In this document: one piece after another, positions 53,455 to 62,124 of the stretch
Numbering within the stretch: the first letter of the stretch is position 1
How the letters are laid out: each line of letters starts with the position of its first letter
DNA from: CABMKH01 sp040797625
GTDB taxonomy: Bacteria; Bacillota; Clostridia; Tissierellales; Tissierellaceae
Assembly: GCA_052067355.1 (NCBI GenBank)
Contig: JBQHQH010000008.1
Location: forward strand, 18,544 to 82,543
Reading direction: 5' to 3'
Length of the DNA stretch: 64,000 nucleotides
Position numbers and translations under genes: made by a program
The notes under the pieces: model-generated
What the model was told of the DNA's origin: nothing
What the model saw: the letters and a program-made list of their open reading frames with translations, nothing else
The model's database searches: none

Positions 53455-53577
53455 CTATTCCATACTCAATTCCGATATTGAATTTAACATAAGTTTTATA
53501 CCTTTTTCTAAGTCCTCATAATCAGTCCATTCATCTAGATTATGACTTAGTACATCTTTACTATAGATTTTCACCAT
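53455..53577 (-). pseudogene. Short reading frame resembling an M20 peptidase C-terminus (probable remnant)
   Basis: A 40-codon frame starting inside the GH1 gene's last codons encodes LSHNLDEWTDYEDLEKGIKL followed by LMLNSISEL. The order S/A-H-x3-DE...DLEKGIK loosely resembles the last helix of M20 hydrolases (compare AHTIDEHIEIDQLVKAM in the YgeY protein at 21545). No upstream remainder of such an enzyme is present because GH1 occupies that space. Probably a decayed tail left after rearrangement; chance similarity is possible. Confidence 0.3.
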
Positions 53578-55012
53578 TTGATTCGATTACTCCTTTATAC
53601 CAGAAGAATGAATCTTTCTTTAATCTCTTTAAACTTCCTTTTCCATCATCATCCATATCCACATATATAAATCCATATCTTTTAGACATCTCAGATGTAG
53701 AATCACTTACTAAATCAATAGGCCCCCAAGTTGTATAGCCCACTAAATCTACTCCATCTTTGATAGCTTCTCTCATTTGAATTATATGTTTCTTTAAGTA
53801 ATCAATTCTATAATCATCATGAATACTATTATCTTCTTCTAATTTATCATATGCTCCTAATCCATTTTCAACTATAAAGATTGGCGTCTGATATCTATCA
53901 TATAGATCATTTAATGCCCATCTTAAACCCATTGGATCAATTTGCCATCCCCAGTCTGTGGTTTCTAGATATGGGTTTTTTACTCCTGTGAATAAACTCT
54001 CTGGCAATCTTTCAGCATTTTCATCAGAACTCTCTGTAACAGATTTATAATAGCTTATTGAAATAAAGTCTACTGGATGAAGTTTCAAAATTTCATCATC
54101 GCCAAGCTCTTTTTGTATAGAGATATTATTTTCTTTAAAATATCTTAAAATATAGCCTGGATATTCTCCTCTTACATGAACATCTGTAAAAAACAAATTC
54201 ATCTGATTTGCCTTTTGGGCTTTTATTATATCTAGAGGATTATTAGTCTCTGGATAGGTTACAGCTCTTGCTAACATACAACCAACTTTGTTGTCAGGAT
54301 TGACTTCATGGGCTATCTTAGTAGCCAATGCACTAGCAACAAACTGATGATGGGCTGCTTGGTAGCTTAGTTGCAGAGGATTATCACTATCCTCTAAAAA
54401 AACTCCTCCACCAGTATAGGGATTCTTTGACATGACATTGACTTCATTAAAAGTCAACCATAAATCTACCTTATCCTTGTATCTTTCAAATACTGTTCTT
54501 ACATATCTGGCAAAGAAATCGATCAACTTTCTATTAGCCCAGCCATTATATTTCAATGCAAGATTCAGCGGGGTATCATAATGGGATAATGTAACTAAAG
54601 GTTTAATATTATACTTTTTACACTCATCAAATACATCATCATAAAACTTTAAACCTTCTTCACTAGGTTGTTCATCATCTCCATTTGGAAATATCCTACT
54701 CCAACTTATTGATAATCTAAAGACATTAAAACCCATCTCAGCAAATAACTTTATATCCTCTTTATATCTATGATAAAAGTCTATTCCATATCTCTTTGGG
54801 AAGTAATAGCTGTCTTCATTCTCTAATATTTCTTGAATTTCTTTTCTAGTGACACTGTGTGGTCTATCGCCTTTTCTCTGTTCCTTGGGAATAAATTTAA
54901 CCATATCAGCTATAGACAAGCCTCTCCCATCTAAATCATATGCTCCTTCTATTTGACAAGCTGAAGTAGCTCCTCCCCATAAAAAACCTTCTGGAAATCT
55001 ATTACTGTCCAT
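53561..55012 (-). CDS. Glycoside hydrolase family 1, probable 6-phospho-beta-glucosidase
   Basis: 483 aa GH1 enzyme. It opens with FPEGFLWGGATSACQIEGAY (6-25), has the acid/base region WLTFNEVNV and the nucleophile region IFIVENGLGA, with residues near the C-terminus (RYGFIYVDMDDDG) as in phospho-glycosidases. It is the last gene of a lichenan/cellobiose-type PTS operon, so it probably hydrolyses the phosphorylated disaccharide after uptake. The start has AACAGGAGG upstream. Exact sugar specificity (glucoside or other) is not read from the sequence. Confidence 0.93.
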   Translation of the reverse strand: MDSNRFPEGFLWGGATSACQIEGAYDLDGRGLSIADMVKFIPKEQRKGDRPHSVTRKEIQEILENEDSYYFPKRYGIDFYHRYKEDIKLFAEMGFNVFRLSISWSRIFPNGDDEQPSEEGLKFYDDVFDECKKYNIKPLVTLSHYDTPLNLALKYNGWANRKLIDFFARYVRTVFERYKDKVDLWLTFNEVNVMSKNPYTGGGVFLEDSDNPLQLSYQAAHHQFVASALATKIAHEVNPDNKVGCMLARAVTYPETNNPLDIIKAQKANQMNLFFTDVHVRGEYPGYILRYFKENNISIQKELGDDEILKLHPVDFISISYYKSVTESSDENAERLPESLFTGVKNPYLETTDWGWQIDPMGLRWALNDLYDRYQTPIFIVENGLGAYDKLEEDNSIHDDYRIDYLKKHIIQMREAIKDGVDLVGYTTWGPIDLVSDSTSEMSKRYGFIYVDMDDDGKGSLKRLKKDSFFWYKGVIESNGENL

Positions 55013-55033
55013 ACTTACCTCCTGTTGAAATAC

Positions 55034-55336
55034 TTATTCTCCAAGCAACTTTCTAGCCTGATCTAATACTTTTTTTCCATCCATCATCCCATATGCAGTC
55101 ATATCCACTACATCAACAGGAATATTGTTTGCTTCTTTTTCTACTCTTTCTTTATCAAATCTAACTTGAGGTCCTAAAAGTATAACATCTGCTTTCTCTT
55201 TTATATCTTTCAAATTAGCTAAAGATGTAGCAGCAATTTCATATTCATAACCTTGACTCTTTGCAGCTTCTTTCATCTTATTTACTAACAAACTAGTTGA
55301 CATACCTGCTGAACATAACAAAAATATCTTTTTCAT
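55034..55336 (-). CDS. PTS lactose/cellobiose-type EIIB subunit
   Basis: 100 aa, the usual size. The phosphorylated cysteine is Cys8 in LLCSAGMSTSLLV. It receives phosphate from the IIA protein encoded 13 bp upstream and passes it to sugar moving through IIC. ATG preceded by AGGAGGAT. Part of the operon LicR-IIC-MupG-IIA-IIB-GH1. Confidence 0.94.
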   Translation of the reverse strand: MKKIFLLCSAGMSTSLLVNKMKEAAKSQGYEYEIAATSLANLKDIKEKADVILLGPQVRFDKERVEKEANNIPVDVVDMTAYGMMDGKKVLDQARKLLGE

Positions 55337-55349
55337 AATGCATATCCTC

Positions 55350-55682
55350 CTATTTATTATTTTTTATTGTCTTATACAAATCTATAATCTCTCTTGCTAA
55401 ATCATTAAATGTTATGCAGTTCATCAGATGATCTTGAGCATGAACTATCAATAAACTTAATTCTATCCTTTGTCCATCAGATTCCCTAGCCAATAATTTA
55501 GTTTGGGCATTATGTGCTAATAACTCAGAATCCTTTGCCAGTTTTAGCTTCTCTTCAGCTAATTCAAAATTAAATTCTTTAGCAGCCCTAATAGCATTTA
55601 TTGCATCAGATTTAGCATTCCCTGCATTAATTATAATGTTCATTATCACTTCTATTAATTCTTGATCTGTATTATTTTCCAT
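55350..55682 (-). CDS. PTS lactose/cellobiose-type EIIA subunit
   Basis: 110 aa from the ATG at 55682 (MENNTDQELIEV), with AGGAG 7 bp upstream. The frame extends to 55727 but only by reading through the repeat element, so the longer start is rejected. The phosphorylated histidine lies in VHAQDHLMN (about 82-90), as in LacF/CelC proteins. Small helical trimer-forming phosphocarrier of the sugar PTS. Confidence 0.94.
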   Translation of the reverse strand: MENNTDQELIEVIMNIIINAGNAKSDAINAIRAAKEFNFELAEEKLKLAKDSELLAHNAQTKLLARESDGQRIELSLLIVHAQDHLMNCITFNDLAREIIDLYKTIKNNK

Positions 55683-55694
55683 ATGATCACTCCT

Positions 55695-55817
55695 ATAAAG
55701 AAAACTTATATCAGATGGAGTTTTCATTCCAGCTGATATCTAGCTGCACTTATCTAGGGACTATGCAATATCCTAAATCTTTGATTTTGTGATATTGTAA
55801 GTCATCAGATAAAGAAA
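55695..55817 (+). repeat. Structured intergenic repeat element, copy 2
   Basis: About 123 bp, starting ATAAAGAAAACTTATATCAG and ending CATCAGATAAAGAAA. It has the same hairpin layout as the copy at 33993: ATATCAGATGGA/TTCCAGCTGATAT, then TTATCT/AGATAA. Its inner pairs differ but still match (GACT/AGTC where copy 1 has GGCT/AGCC, and CAATATC/GATATTG where copy 1 has CAATTT/AAATTG). It sits inside the PTS operon, between mupG and IIA, 13 bp upstream of the IIA start. Confidence 0.75.
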
Positions 55818-55820
55818 TAA

Positions 55821-56921
55821 CTAATTATTGGTTAAGATAAAATTAAATTTTTGATTTGGTCTTATACAATCCAATATAAAGATCTCTTCCTCTTTAATTT
55901 TAGCTACCACATTAGATTTCCCACTATTTTCAAAATCTTTTAGAGCTATTTCTAGCTCACCTTTGTAATTTCCATATTCATCACTTTCTATTAAAATATC
56001 TCCTCTTTTTATATACTTAGGTGCATTGTGTACAGCAAAGCTTCTATCTTTATATTTATCTCTGCTATTTTTAGTAGACCTGATAACTGTATCACAAATA
56101 TCTCCTCGTCTAAAATGAATTTCATCTAGCAATATAGTCCTTTCAACCTCTGTGATATCATCTTCCAGAATTATTTCAAAAGATACCATATCTAATCTCA
56201 TGTTTTTTATCTTTGAAAATTCTTCTTGAGTTGCAAAACAATTGGATATGATAATATCATCAACATCGCCTAAAGCTATCATGTGCTTTAGCTGAACTTC
56301 AATAGGCATATGTCTGTGCATTTCTAAAGTCGGAATCTGATTGCCAATTGGCCAAGGCCCAAAGGCACTATCACTTTGACTAGTAATAAAAGCAGCTGTA
56401 TTTAATCCATATTTCTTAAAATTGTCAGTACATTTTCTAAAATAATCTAGTGACAATCCAGTATGTTTATGAGGATAAAAATTATGACACCCCATCAAAT
56501 TATATCTATTAGGCATATGATCCATAATTGTATCTATATATCTAGTATCATTACTCATATTGATTTCAATCTTTAAATTATAGTCATTGTACGTCATCAT
56601 AGCCTCTTCATATCCAGAGTATCCTCTATCTAATCTAAACCCACTAGCTTTAATATCTTTGAAAAAAGATAGATCTCTATTATCAACTTTTAGCCCTTTT
56701 AATACATCTGGATCGACATCTACAATGGTTTCAAATCCTCTTTTATTTGCATAATCTATAATATTAGAAAATCTATGAACAATTTCATCCTTTGATTCTT
56801 GAGCTGATAGTAAACAGGAAAATATTCTCTTAAATCCTGCATCCTGTGCCATATCAATATAATCAAACAATTCCCCATCCTTAGATTTCTCAGGATAAAT
56901 TGAAATTCCCAGGTTTCTCAT
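55821..56921 (-). CDS. mupG: MupG-type 6-phospho-N-acetylmuramidase (DUF871 family)
   Basis: 366 aa, TIM-barrel plus C-terminal cyclophilin-like domain, matching the DUF871/MupG family. Landmarks are MRNLGISIYPEKS, FKRIFSCLLSAQES, GFRLDRGYSG, LMGCHNFYPHKHTGLS and the acidic C-terminal RRGDICDTVIRST. Known members cleave MurNAc-6-phosphate-GlcNAc after PTS uptake, supporting recycling of wall sugars. Its place in a cellobiose-type PTS operon suggests that the imported sugar is, or includes, a wall-derived disaccharide. ATG preceded by GAGAGGGGAG. Confidence 0.88.
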   Translation of the reverse strand: MRNLGISIYPEKSKDGELFDYIDMAQDAGFKRIFSCLLSAQESKDEIVHRFSNIIDYANKRGFETIVDVDPDVLKGLKVDNRDLSFFKDIKASGFRLDRGYSGYEEAMMTYNDYNLKIEINMSNDTRYIDTIMDHMPNRYNLMGCHNFYPHKHTGLSLDYFRKCTDNFKKYGLNTAAFITSQSDSAFGPWPIGNQIPTLEMHRHMPIEVQLKHMIALGDVDDIIISNCFATQEEFSKIKNMRLDMVSFEIILEDDITEVERTILLDEIHFRRGDICDTVIRSTKNSRDKYKDRSFAVHNAPKYIKRGDILIESDEYGNYKGELEIALKDFENSGKSNVVAKIKEEEIFILDCIRPNQKFNFILTNN

Positions 56922-56965
56922 ATATATCTCCCCTCTCTTTAATATATCTCATTATAGGTCATGAA

Positions 56966-57006
56966 TAAACTTAAATGAAAAGCGAGGACTCCTATCTTAT
57001 ACAATA
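56966..57006. repeat. Relic resembling the insertion-sequence end at the right edge
   Basis: TAAACTTAAATGAAAAGCGAGGACTCC here parallels, base for base except at a few positions, TAAACTTAAATGAAAATTGAGGACTCC at 63898-63924. It lies between mupG and the PTS IIC gene, with no transposase. Probably a left-behind end of the same IS family. Confidence 0.55.
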
Positions 57007-57041
57007 TAGCAAGCCCTCTATATTCACTCTATATAATAATT

Positions 57042-58319
57042 CTATAAAGATTCTTTTTCTAATTCTAATTTGTCAACTACTCTAAAGAATGGATAATAGA
57101 TAAGACCATCTATTATTATCAATAAAATCTGATGTAATGCACCTTTCCAACCACAGATAATCAATCCAGATAGAATAGGTGGCGTTGTCCATTGAATATT
57201 GATACCATTAGCAAGTGGAACTAGACCTACTGACATTACAAAATAAGTTAACAAGATATTTACTAATGGTACTATTATAAATGGTATCAACATAAGAGGA
57301 TTTAAAACAATTGGCAATCCAAAGATTATTGGTTCATTGATATTGAATATACCAGCACCAATGGATAGTTTACCCAATGATTTAAATCTTTCTGACCTTG
57401 CTAAAAATACAATTATTAAAACTAAAGCTAAAGTTCCTCCTGCACCACCAATATTAACATAATTAGAATAGAATTGATAATTTAAAATATTAGGTAATTT
57501 AAGTCCTGCTGCAAAAGCCTCAGCATTTTCTGCTGTTTGAGCAAACATAATAGGTTTTGTAATCCCATCTGTTACATTAGAACCATGTATACCAAACATC
57601 CATAATATCTGTTGAATGAGTACTACTACAATTAAGAAAATCAAGTTTCCACCAATATTAGTTAAAGGTTTTTGAAGTATAGTATATACAAAAGTCTGTA
57701 CTGTTTTAAAACTTGTAAAAGAAAAACCAATTCTAATAGCTGTAAATATTATAATAACAAATAATTCAGGTACTAATGCATTAAATGAATTAGCTACATT
57801 TGCTGGAACATTTCCCGGCATATTAATAGACCAACCCTTGTTTTTCACTATAAAAAATATCTTCAATGCCAATATAGTAGTAAATATCCCGACAAATAGT
57901 CCAGTTGCTGTAAAATTATCAACAGGTAATCCTTTACCACCATCATTTACAAGCTCTAACATTGGGGTCAAAATAAAAAATGCTAAAAGAGATGTTACAA
58001 TACTTGTTACATCATCAATCTCAAATGACCTTCCTAAACTCTTTGCCATACCAATAATCACGAAAATAGTCATCAGATTCATAGTAGCATTAAAAGGAAT
58101 TAAAATATAATCCGTCCAATTTTCACCTAATTTACTTGCCATAAATTCTTGATATGATTCACTTGGAATATAGGGTATCAAAAGAAATAAAGAGCCTATT
58201 ATTAACAATGGCATTACTGCAAAAAATCCATCTTTAATTGCAGTTAAATATCTATTTTGATCTAGTTTTCTAGCTATTGGTACTAACTTTGCTTCTAAAA
58301 AATTCATTAATCCGCTCAA
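57042..58319 (-). CDS. PTS lactose/cellobiose-type EIIC permease
   Basis: 425 aa with about ten membrane segments, standard for the Lac/Cel IIC family. It begins with the typical MSGLMNFLEAKLVPIARKL and AIKDGFFAVMPLLIIGSLFL, and later shows GIHGSNVTDGIT and FNINEPIIFGLPIVLNP, the conserved substrate-loop region. Start is a TTG (58319) with AGGAGG 7 bp upstream. It takes up a beta-glycoside while phosphorylating it, using the IIB and IIA proteins encoded downstream. Confidence 0.94.
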   Translation of the reverse strand: MSGLMNFLEAKLVPIARKLDQNRYLTAIKDGFFAVMPLLIIGSLFLLIPYIPSESYQEFMASKLGENWTDYILIPFNATMNLMTIFVIIGMAKSLGRSFEIDDVTSIVTSLLAFFILTPMLELVNDGGKGLPVDNFTATGLFVGIFTTILALKIFFIVKNKGWSINMPGNVPANVANSFNALVPELFVIIIFTAIRIGFSFTSFKTVQTFVYTILQKPLTNIGGNLIFLIVVVLIQQILWMFGIHGSNVTDGITKPIMFAQTAENAEAFAAGLKLPNILNYQFYSNYVNIGGAGGTLALVLIIVFLARSERFKSLGKLSIGAGIFNINEPIIFGLPIVLNPLMLIPFIIVPLVNILLTYFVMSVGLVPLANGINIQWTTPPILSGLIICGWKGALHQILLIIIDGLIYYPFFRVVDKLELEKESL

Positions 58320-58349
58320 AATGATTCCTCCTCATATAATAATTTTTAG

Positions 58350-60311
58350 TTAATAAGTATTTACGCTTATCTTTTCCATAAATTCACTAAATTTCTCAGC
58401 TTGTGATATATCTTCAACAATAGTCTTAGATTCTATTATCCTTTGAAGAAGTCCATATAACAGCTTTAGCTTTTCATTTTCCTTAGCATTGAAGGCAAAT
58501 AGAAGAATTATCTTTACTTTTTTACCACAATGTACTATTGGATTCTTAAACACTCCAACTGCTACTACTGTAGTTTTTGATATAGATTCCATTGGATGAG
58601 GTATAGCTATCATACCTTCTAAAATAGTAGAGAATAGATTTTCTCTTTCAACAACAGAAGTATAAAATGAGTCCACATCATCTATATAACCTTGGGTCTT
58701 TAACTTTTCAGTGAGATTAAATATAGCTTTAAAAAAACCAACTTCTCTATCAAAACACTTAAACAGTTCTTGCTTAAAGAACTCTGCTCTTATTGCATTC
58801 ATGCTTGTTTCTTTAGTCGCCATTAATGGATTACCTATATACCGTTTTAGTCTCATAAGATCATCTACGCTAATCAATGGATTTACCTGAACTATAGGTA
58901 TATTACTCTTTGTTGTCAATGGAATAGTTGAAATTATCAAATCCACTCTTCCATATTCTCCTTTTAGAATATTATTTAATTTATATACAGGAAAATATCC
59001 TAATACATTCACCCGTTCACTATAATAAGAAAGTATCTTGCTTTTTACAAATTGGGCAGTACCTAAACCTGATCCACAAATAATAGCAATATTGGTCTTA
59101 CCATTTATCTTATCCAATGCTACTGCAACATGTAATGCTATATAAGAGACCTCTGATTCACTAATTACCACATTTAATCTCTTTTTAATTATTGGAACTA
59201 TAATCATAGAAATTTCAAAAGCAAAAGGATAATTTGTCTTTATCTGATTTCTAAAAGGATTATCCTCAAAATAATTAGCTTTTATCCTCTCAAGCATGGG
59301 ATTTAAGTGAAGTATGAGATTCCTTTTAAAATTAATATTTTGTGTAAAATCAATATTGAATTTATCTTTTATATCACTTAAAAACTCATCGACTATACTT
59401 TCTCCTTTTTCCTTCAATACATCAACTTTGCTAGTAACATTTAACAACCTTTTGCTATTAAAACTTTGTTGAAAATATTCAAGCTCCTTGTTATTTAATG
59501 AAATATTAAAATACCCTTCAATCTCTTTTTTAATAGCTTCTGCTATAACCAGATCTAGATCTTCTCCAATTTCTTCTTCAATAGTAAAGCCCATCTGTAT
59601 TCTCTTTATACTGACTAAAATATCTTTTACTAGTAGACTTACATCTGCATCTGTCAATATATATCCATACTTATTCAGCACATTTATAATAGTCTCATAC
59701 AAAAATAACATCTCTTTATTAAGATCTAACTTTTCATCAGTAAACGCATAATAGAAACTTCTGCTCAGCATCAACTTATCATTTTTCTTTTCTCTCTTAA
59801 GCACATTTGAAATTAATAGTCTCTTTGATCTTTCATCGCCCTTTAACTTTAGACCTTTTATAGGGGAGATCTCTAATACTAAATTTGAAAAACCATTTAA
59901 AAATTCAATTATGTCTTTTACATCTAAGTAAATCGTTGTCTTTGAAACAAATAACATATCTGCAAAGTTTTCCATAGTAATAAAATCCTTTGCAAACGTC
60001 AACTTGAATAATATAAAAGCAAACCTTTCAGATGGAGTATTTGGAATTTTAATTAAAGCTTCTTCTCTATTAAAGATTTCTTTTACTAGTGATATTCCCA
60101 TGTTCTTCTGTTCTTCTGGTATAAAATATCCTTCTTGTTTTGAAGAGTCTATGTTGATCCCATAGACTTTGATCAATTCATTTAAGAATTTAATATCAGA
60201 TCTAATAGTTCTAGAACTTACATTAAATATTTTAGCTAGCTCATTCCCTGATAAACCTACGTCAGAATTTAGTAGATATATGAATATGTCTTTCTGTCTT
60301 CTATAAGCCAT
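58350..60311 (-). CDS. licR: LicR-type PRD regulator (HTH-PRD-PRD-EIIB-EIIA)
   Basis: 653 aa from the ATG at 60311, preceded by a GGTGAT site. N-terminal HTH (about 5-60, LAKIFNVSSRTIRSDIKFLNEL), two PTS regulation domains (about 180-400), an EIIB-like segment with Cys in AIICGSGLGTAQFV (about 413-426) and an EIIA-like tail (about 510-650) with His in AIPHPMES. Such proteins activate or antiterminate a sugar PTS operon in response to its phosphorylation state. It heads the operon and should control it. A DNA-binding activator is more likely than an RNA-binding BglG antiterminator, given the HTH. Confidence 0.9.
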   Translation of the reverse strand: MAYRRQKDIFIYLLNSDVGLSGNELAKIFNVSSRTIRSDIKFLNELIKVYGINIDSSKQEGYFIPEEQKNMGISLVKEIFNREEALIKIPNTPSERFAFILFKLTFAKDFITMENFADMLFVSKTTIYLDVKDIIEFLNGFSNLVLEISPIKGLKLKGDERSKRLLISNVLKREKKNDKLMLSRSFYYAFTDEKLDLNKEMLFLYETIINVLNKYGYILTDADVSLLVKDILVSIKRIQMGFTIEEEIGEDLDLVIAEAIKKEIEGYFNISLNNKELEYFQQSFNSKRLLNVTSKVDVLKEKGESIVDEFLSDIKDKFNIDFTQNINFKRNLILHLNPMLERIKANYFEDNPFRNQIKTNYPFAFEISMIIVPIIKKRLNVVISESEVSYIALHVAVALDKINGKTNIAIICGSGLGTAQFVKSKILSYYSERVNVLGYFPVYKLNNILKGEYGRVDLIISTIPLTTKSNIPIVQVNPLISVDDLMRLKRYIGNPLMATKETSMNAIRAEFFKQELFKCFDREVGFFKAIFNLTEKLKTQGYIDDVDSFYTSVVERENLFSTILEGMIAIPHPMESISKTTVVAVGVFKNPIVHCGKKVKIILLFAFNAKENEKLKLLYGLLQRIIESKTIVEDISQAEKFSEFMEKISVNTY

Positions 60312-60356
60312 TTTTATCACCGGATCCTTACCTTATATTTTACAGATATTATTAGA

Positions 60357-60374
60357 ATTATACCATTAAGTAAT
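60357..60374 (-). promoter_or_regulatory. Possible promoter of the LicR/PTS operon (-10 region)
   Basis: Minus-strand TATAAT at 60357-60362 is a good -10 box about 45 bp before the LicR start. A -35 is poor (TTGAGG at 15 bp or GGATTG at 18 bp spacing), as expected for an activator-dependent promoter. The 400-bp gap to 60714 otherwise holds a terminator and a dispersed repeat, no gene. Confidence 0.35.
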
Positions 60375-60452
60375 TTTCCTCAATCCATAGGAAACCTATT
60401 TAACATATTAGCATATCCTCTCTATAAAACATCTATACTATCTATTCCACAT

Positions 60453-60501
60453 AAAAAAATCACTTCATTAGTATCTTATTAATACTACGAAGTGATTTTT
60501 T
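60453..60501. terminator. Bidirectional terminator after the phosphohexomutase gene
   Basis: AAAAAATCACTTC pairs with GAAGTGATTTTTT, and an inner AGTAT/ATACT pair lengthens the stem. T-runs on both strands allow termination of the minus-strand message that ends at 60715. Confidence 0.75.
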
Positions 60502-60539
60502 ATAATCTATAGGTATCCAACCTGAAAATTTAATATTCC

Positions 60540-60675
60540 TCCAACTTTAATTCACTCCGCAGGAATATAATTCGGAGTGCATTTAGCCCACTGCAGTCAC
60601 TCTTATTAAGCTGGGAGTAGAAGCGGAATGACAGTCATTTCAACTGGAGCGAAGGGGAATGGAGAAATCTCAGAT
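60540..60675. repeat. Dispersed GC-richer intergenic repeat
   Basis: CACTCCGCAGGAATATAATTCGGAGTG is a hairpin, followed by GGGAGTAGAAGCGGAATGACAG and CATTTCAACTGGAGCGAAGG, GC-richer than its surroundings. GAATGACAG also occurs in the repeat region near 26117. It has no reading frame; it looks like an interspersed repeat common in related genomes, which I cannot name. Confidence 0.4.
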
Positions 60676-60714
60676 TTTAGTATTTTTATTAAATATAGGA
60701 CTTGTTTACCCATA

Positions 60715-62124
60715 TTATAACTCTAAAAACTCTTCACACATATCACACAACTGATAAGCCTCTTTCTTTGAAGGCATTTCACAGAACATCCTTAAAAGTG
60801 GCTCTGTCCCGGAAAATCTTACGACAAACCACCCTCCATATTTAAAATATATTTTAATACCATCAATATATGATATATGGTCTATTTCCTTTCCAAAATT
60901 AGGTAACTTCTTTTCTTTCATCACTATTCTATAGAGTTCTTCTTTCTTTGCTACAGAAAAAGAATAATCTCTTTCTTCCACATAGAGATTTCCATATCTC
61001 TCTCGTATCTCATCTACAATTTCAGAAAGTTTTCTCCCTGTTACTGCTATCATCTCTACTAAAAGCATTGCTGCATAAATACCGTCTTTTCCATTTATAT
61101 GGCCTCTAACTGTCAATCCACCTGATGATTCTCCCCCTACTATTGCATTTGTTTCTTGCATCTTAGCAGATATATATTTAAATCCAACAGGCACTTCATA
61201 GCATGACTCCCCAAAGCTATCAGCCAATATATCTAACATATGTGTAGTGGCTATATTCCTTACTACAGGTCCTCTCCATTTTCTATACTGAATCAGATAA
61301 TAATATAAAATTACCAAAATATCATTTGGATGTAAGTATCTTCCTCTATCATCAATTACTCCTATTCTATCAGCATCTCCATCTGTTGCAATACCAATAT
61401 CAAACTTATAGTCTACTACATAGTTCTGTAATCCCCTTATAGTGTCTTGATTTGGAGCTGGCAGCTTGCCGCCGAACAATGTATCATGGCTTGCATGTAT
61501 TGTCTCTACATCACATCTAGCAGTCAACAAAAGAGTATTCAATGGTTTTAAACTAACACCATGTAGAGGGTCTAAGGCTACTCTAAGTCCACGTTTTTTA
61601 ATCTTTTCCATATCAATCTTTTCAATAATATTATCTAAGTATTCATTCAGAGGATTCATCTCAATAATTAGCCCTTTTTCAACAGCTTCATCATAATCCA
61701 TCTCTTCTACATCATCTTCCAAGCTCTTAATATATCGTTCTAAATCTAAGGTCTGGGCTTCATTTGCATCTCTACCTCCAAAAGTAAATACCTTAATTCC
61801 ATTATAGATAGCTGGATTATGGCTAGCAGTTATCATCATTCCATATGGCAATTTATGCTTCATTACATAGAACATAACTAAAGGAGTAGGTGAAGATTTA
61901 TAGATTAAATATGCAGGAATTTTTTCTTGTGCAAAGACTTGACCTGCCCATTGCATTGCTTCCTTTGAAAGAAAACGTCTATCGTAACCTATCACAATTC
62001 CACTATTCTCTACTCCTTCACTTTTCATTTTACATGCTAATGCCCTAGATACTCTCTGTATATTTTCTTTTGTAAACCCATCACCTATAATAGCTCTCCA
62101 TCCACCTGTCCCAAATTTAATCAC
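60715..62124 (-). CDS. Phosphoglucomutase/phosphomannomutase family protein
   Basis: 469 aa alpha-D-phosphohexomutase. The start TGGWRAIIG (7-15) is typical; catalytic Ser in TASHNPAIYNG (about 98-108), Mg-binding DGDADRIG (about 236-243), sugar-binding GGESSGGL (about 324-331) and phosphate-binding RFSGTEPLLR (about 438-447) are all present. It interconverts hexose-1- and hexose-6-phosphate. GTG start at 62124 (AGGAGGGGGG upstream), 8 bp inside the end of the HAD-fusion gene, so the two are translationally coupled, and both act on glucose phosphates. Confidence 0.93.
   Translation of the reverse strand: MIKFGTGGWRAIIGDGFTKENIQRVSRALACKMKSEGVENSGIVIGYDRRFLSKEAMQWAGQVFAQEKIPAYLIYKSSPTPLVMFYVMKHKLPYGMMITASHNPAIYNGIKVFTFGGRDANEAQTLDLERYIKSLEDDVEEMDYDEAVEKGLIIEMNPLNEYLDNIIEKIDMEKIKKRGLRVALDPLHGVSLKPLNTLLLTARCDVETIHASHDTLFGGKLPAPNQDTIRGLQNYVVDYKFDIGIATDGDADRIGVIDDRGRYLHPNDILVILYYYLIQYRKWRGPVVRNIATTHMLDILADSFGESCYEVPVGFKYISAKMQETNAIVGGESSGGLTVRGHINGKDGIYAAMLLVEMIAVTGRKLSEIVDEIRERYGNLYVEERDYSFSVAKKEELYRIVMKEKKLPNFGKEIDHISYIDGIKIYFKYGGWFVVRFSGTEPLLRMFCEMPSKKEAYQLCDMCEEFLEL

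Noticed and set aside
55683..55727. N-terminal extension of PTS IIA
   Set aside because: It reads through the ribosome site and the repeat element; the family start matches MENNTDQE at 55682.
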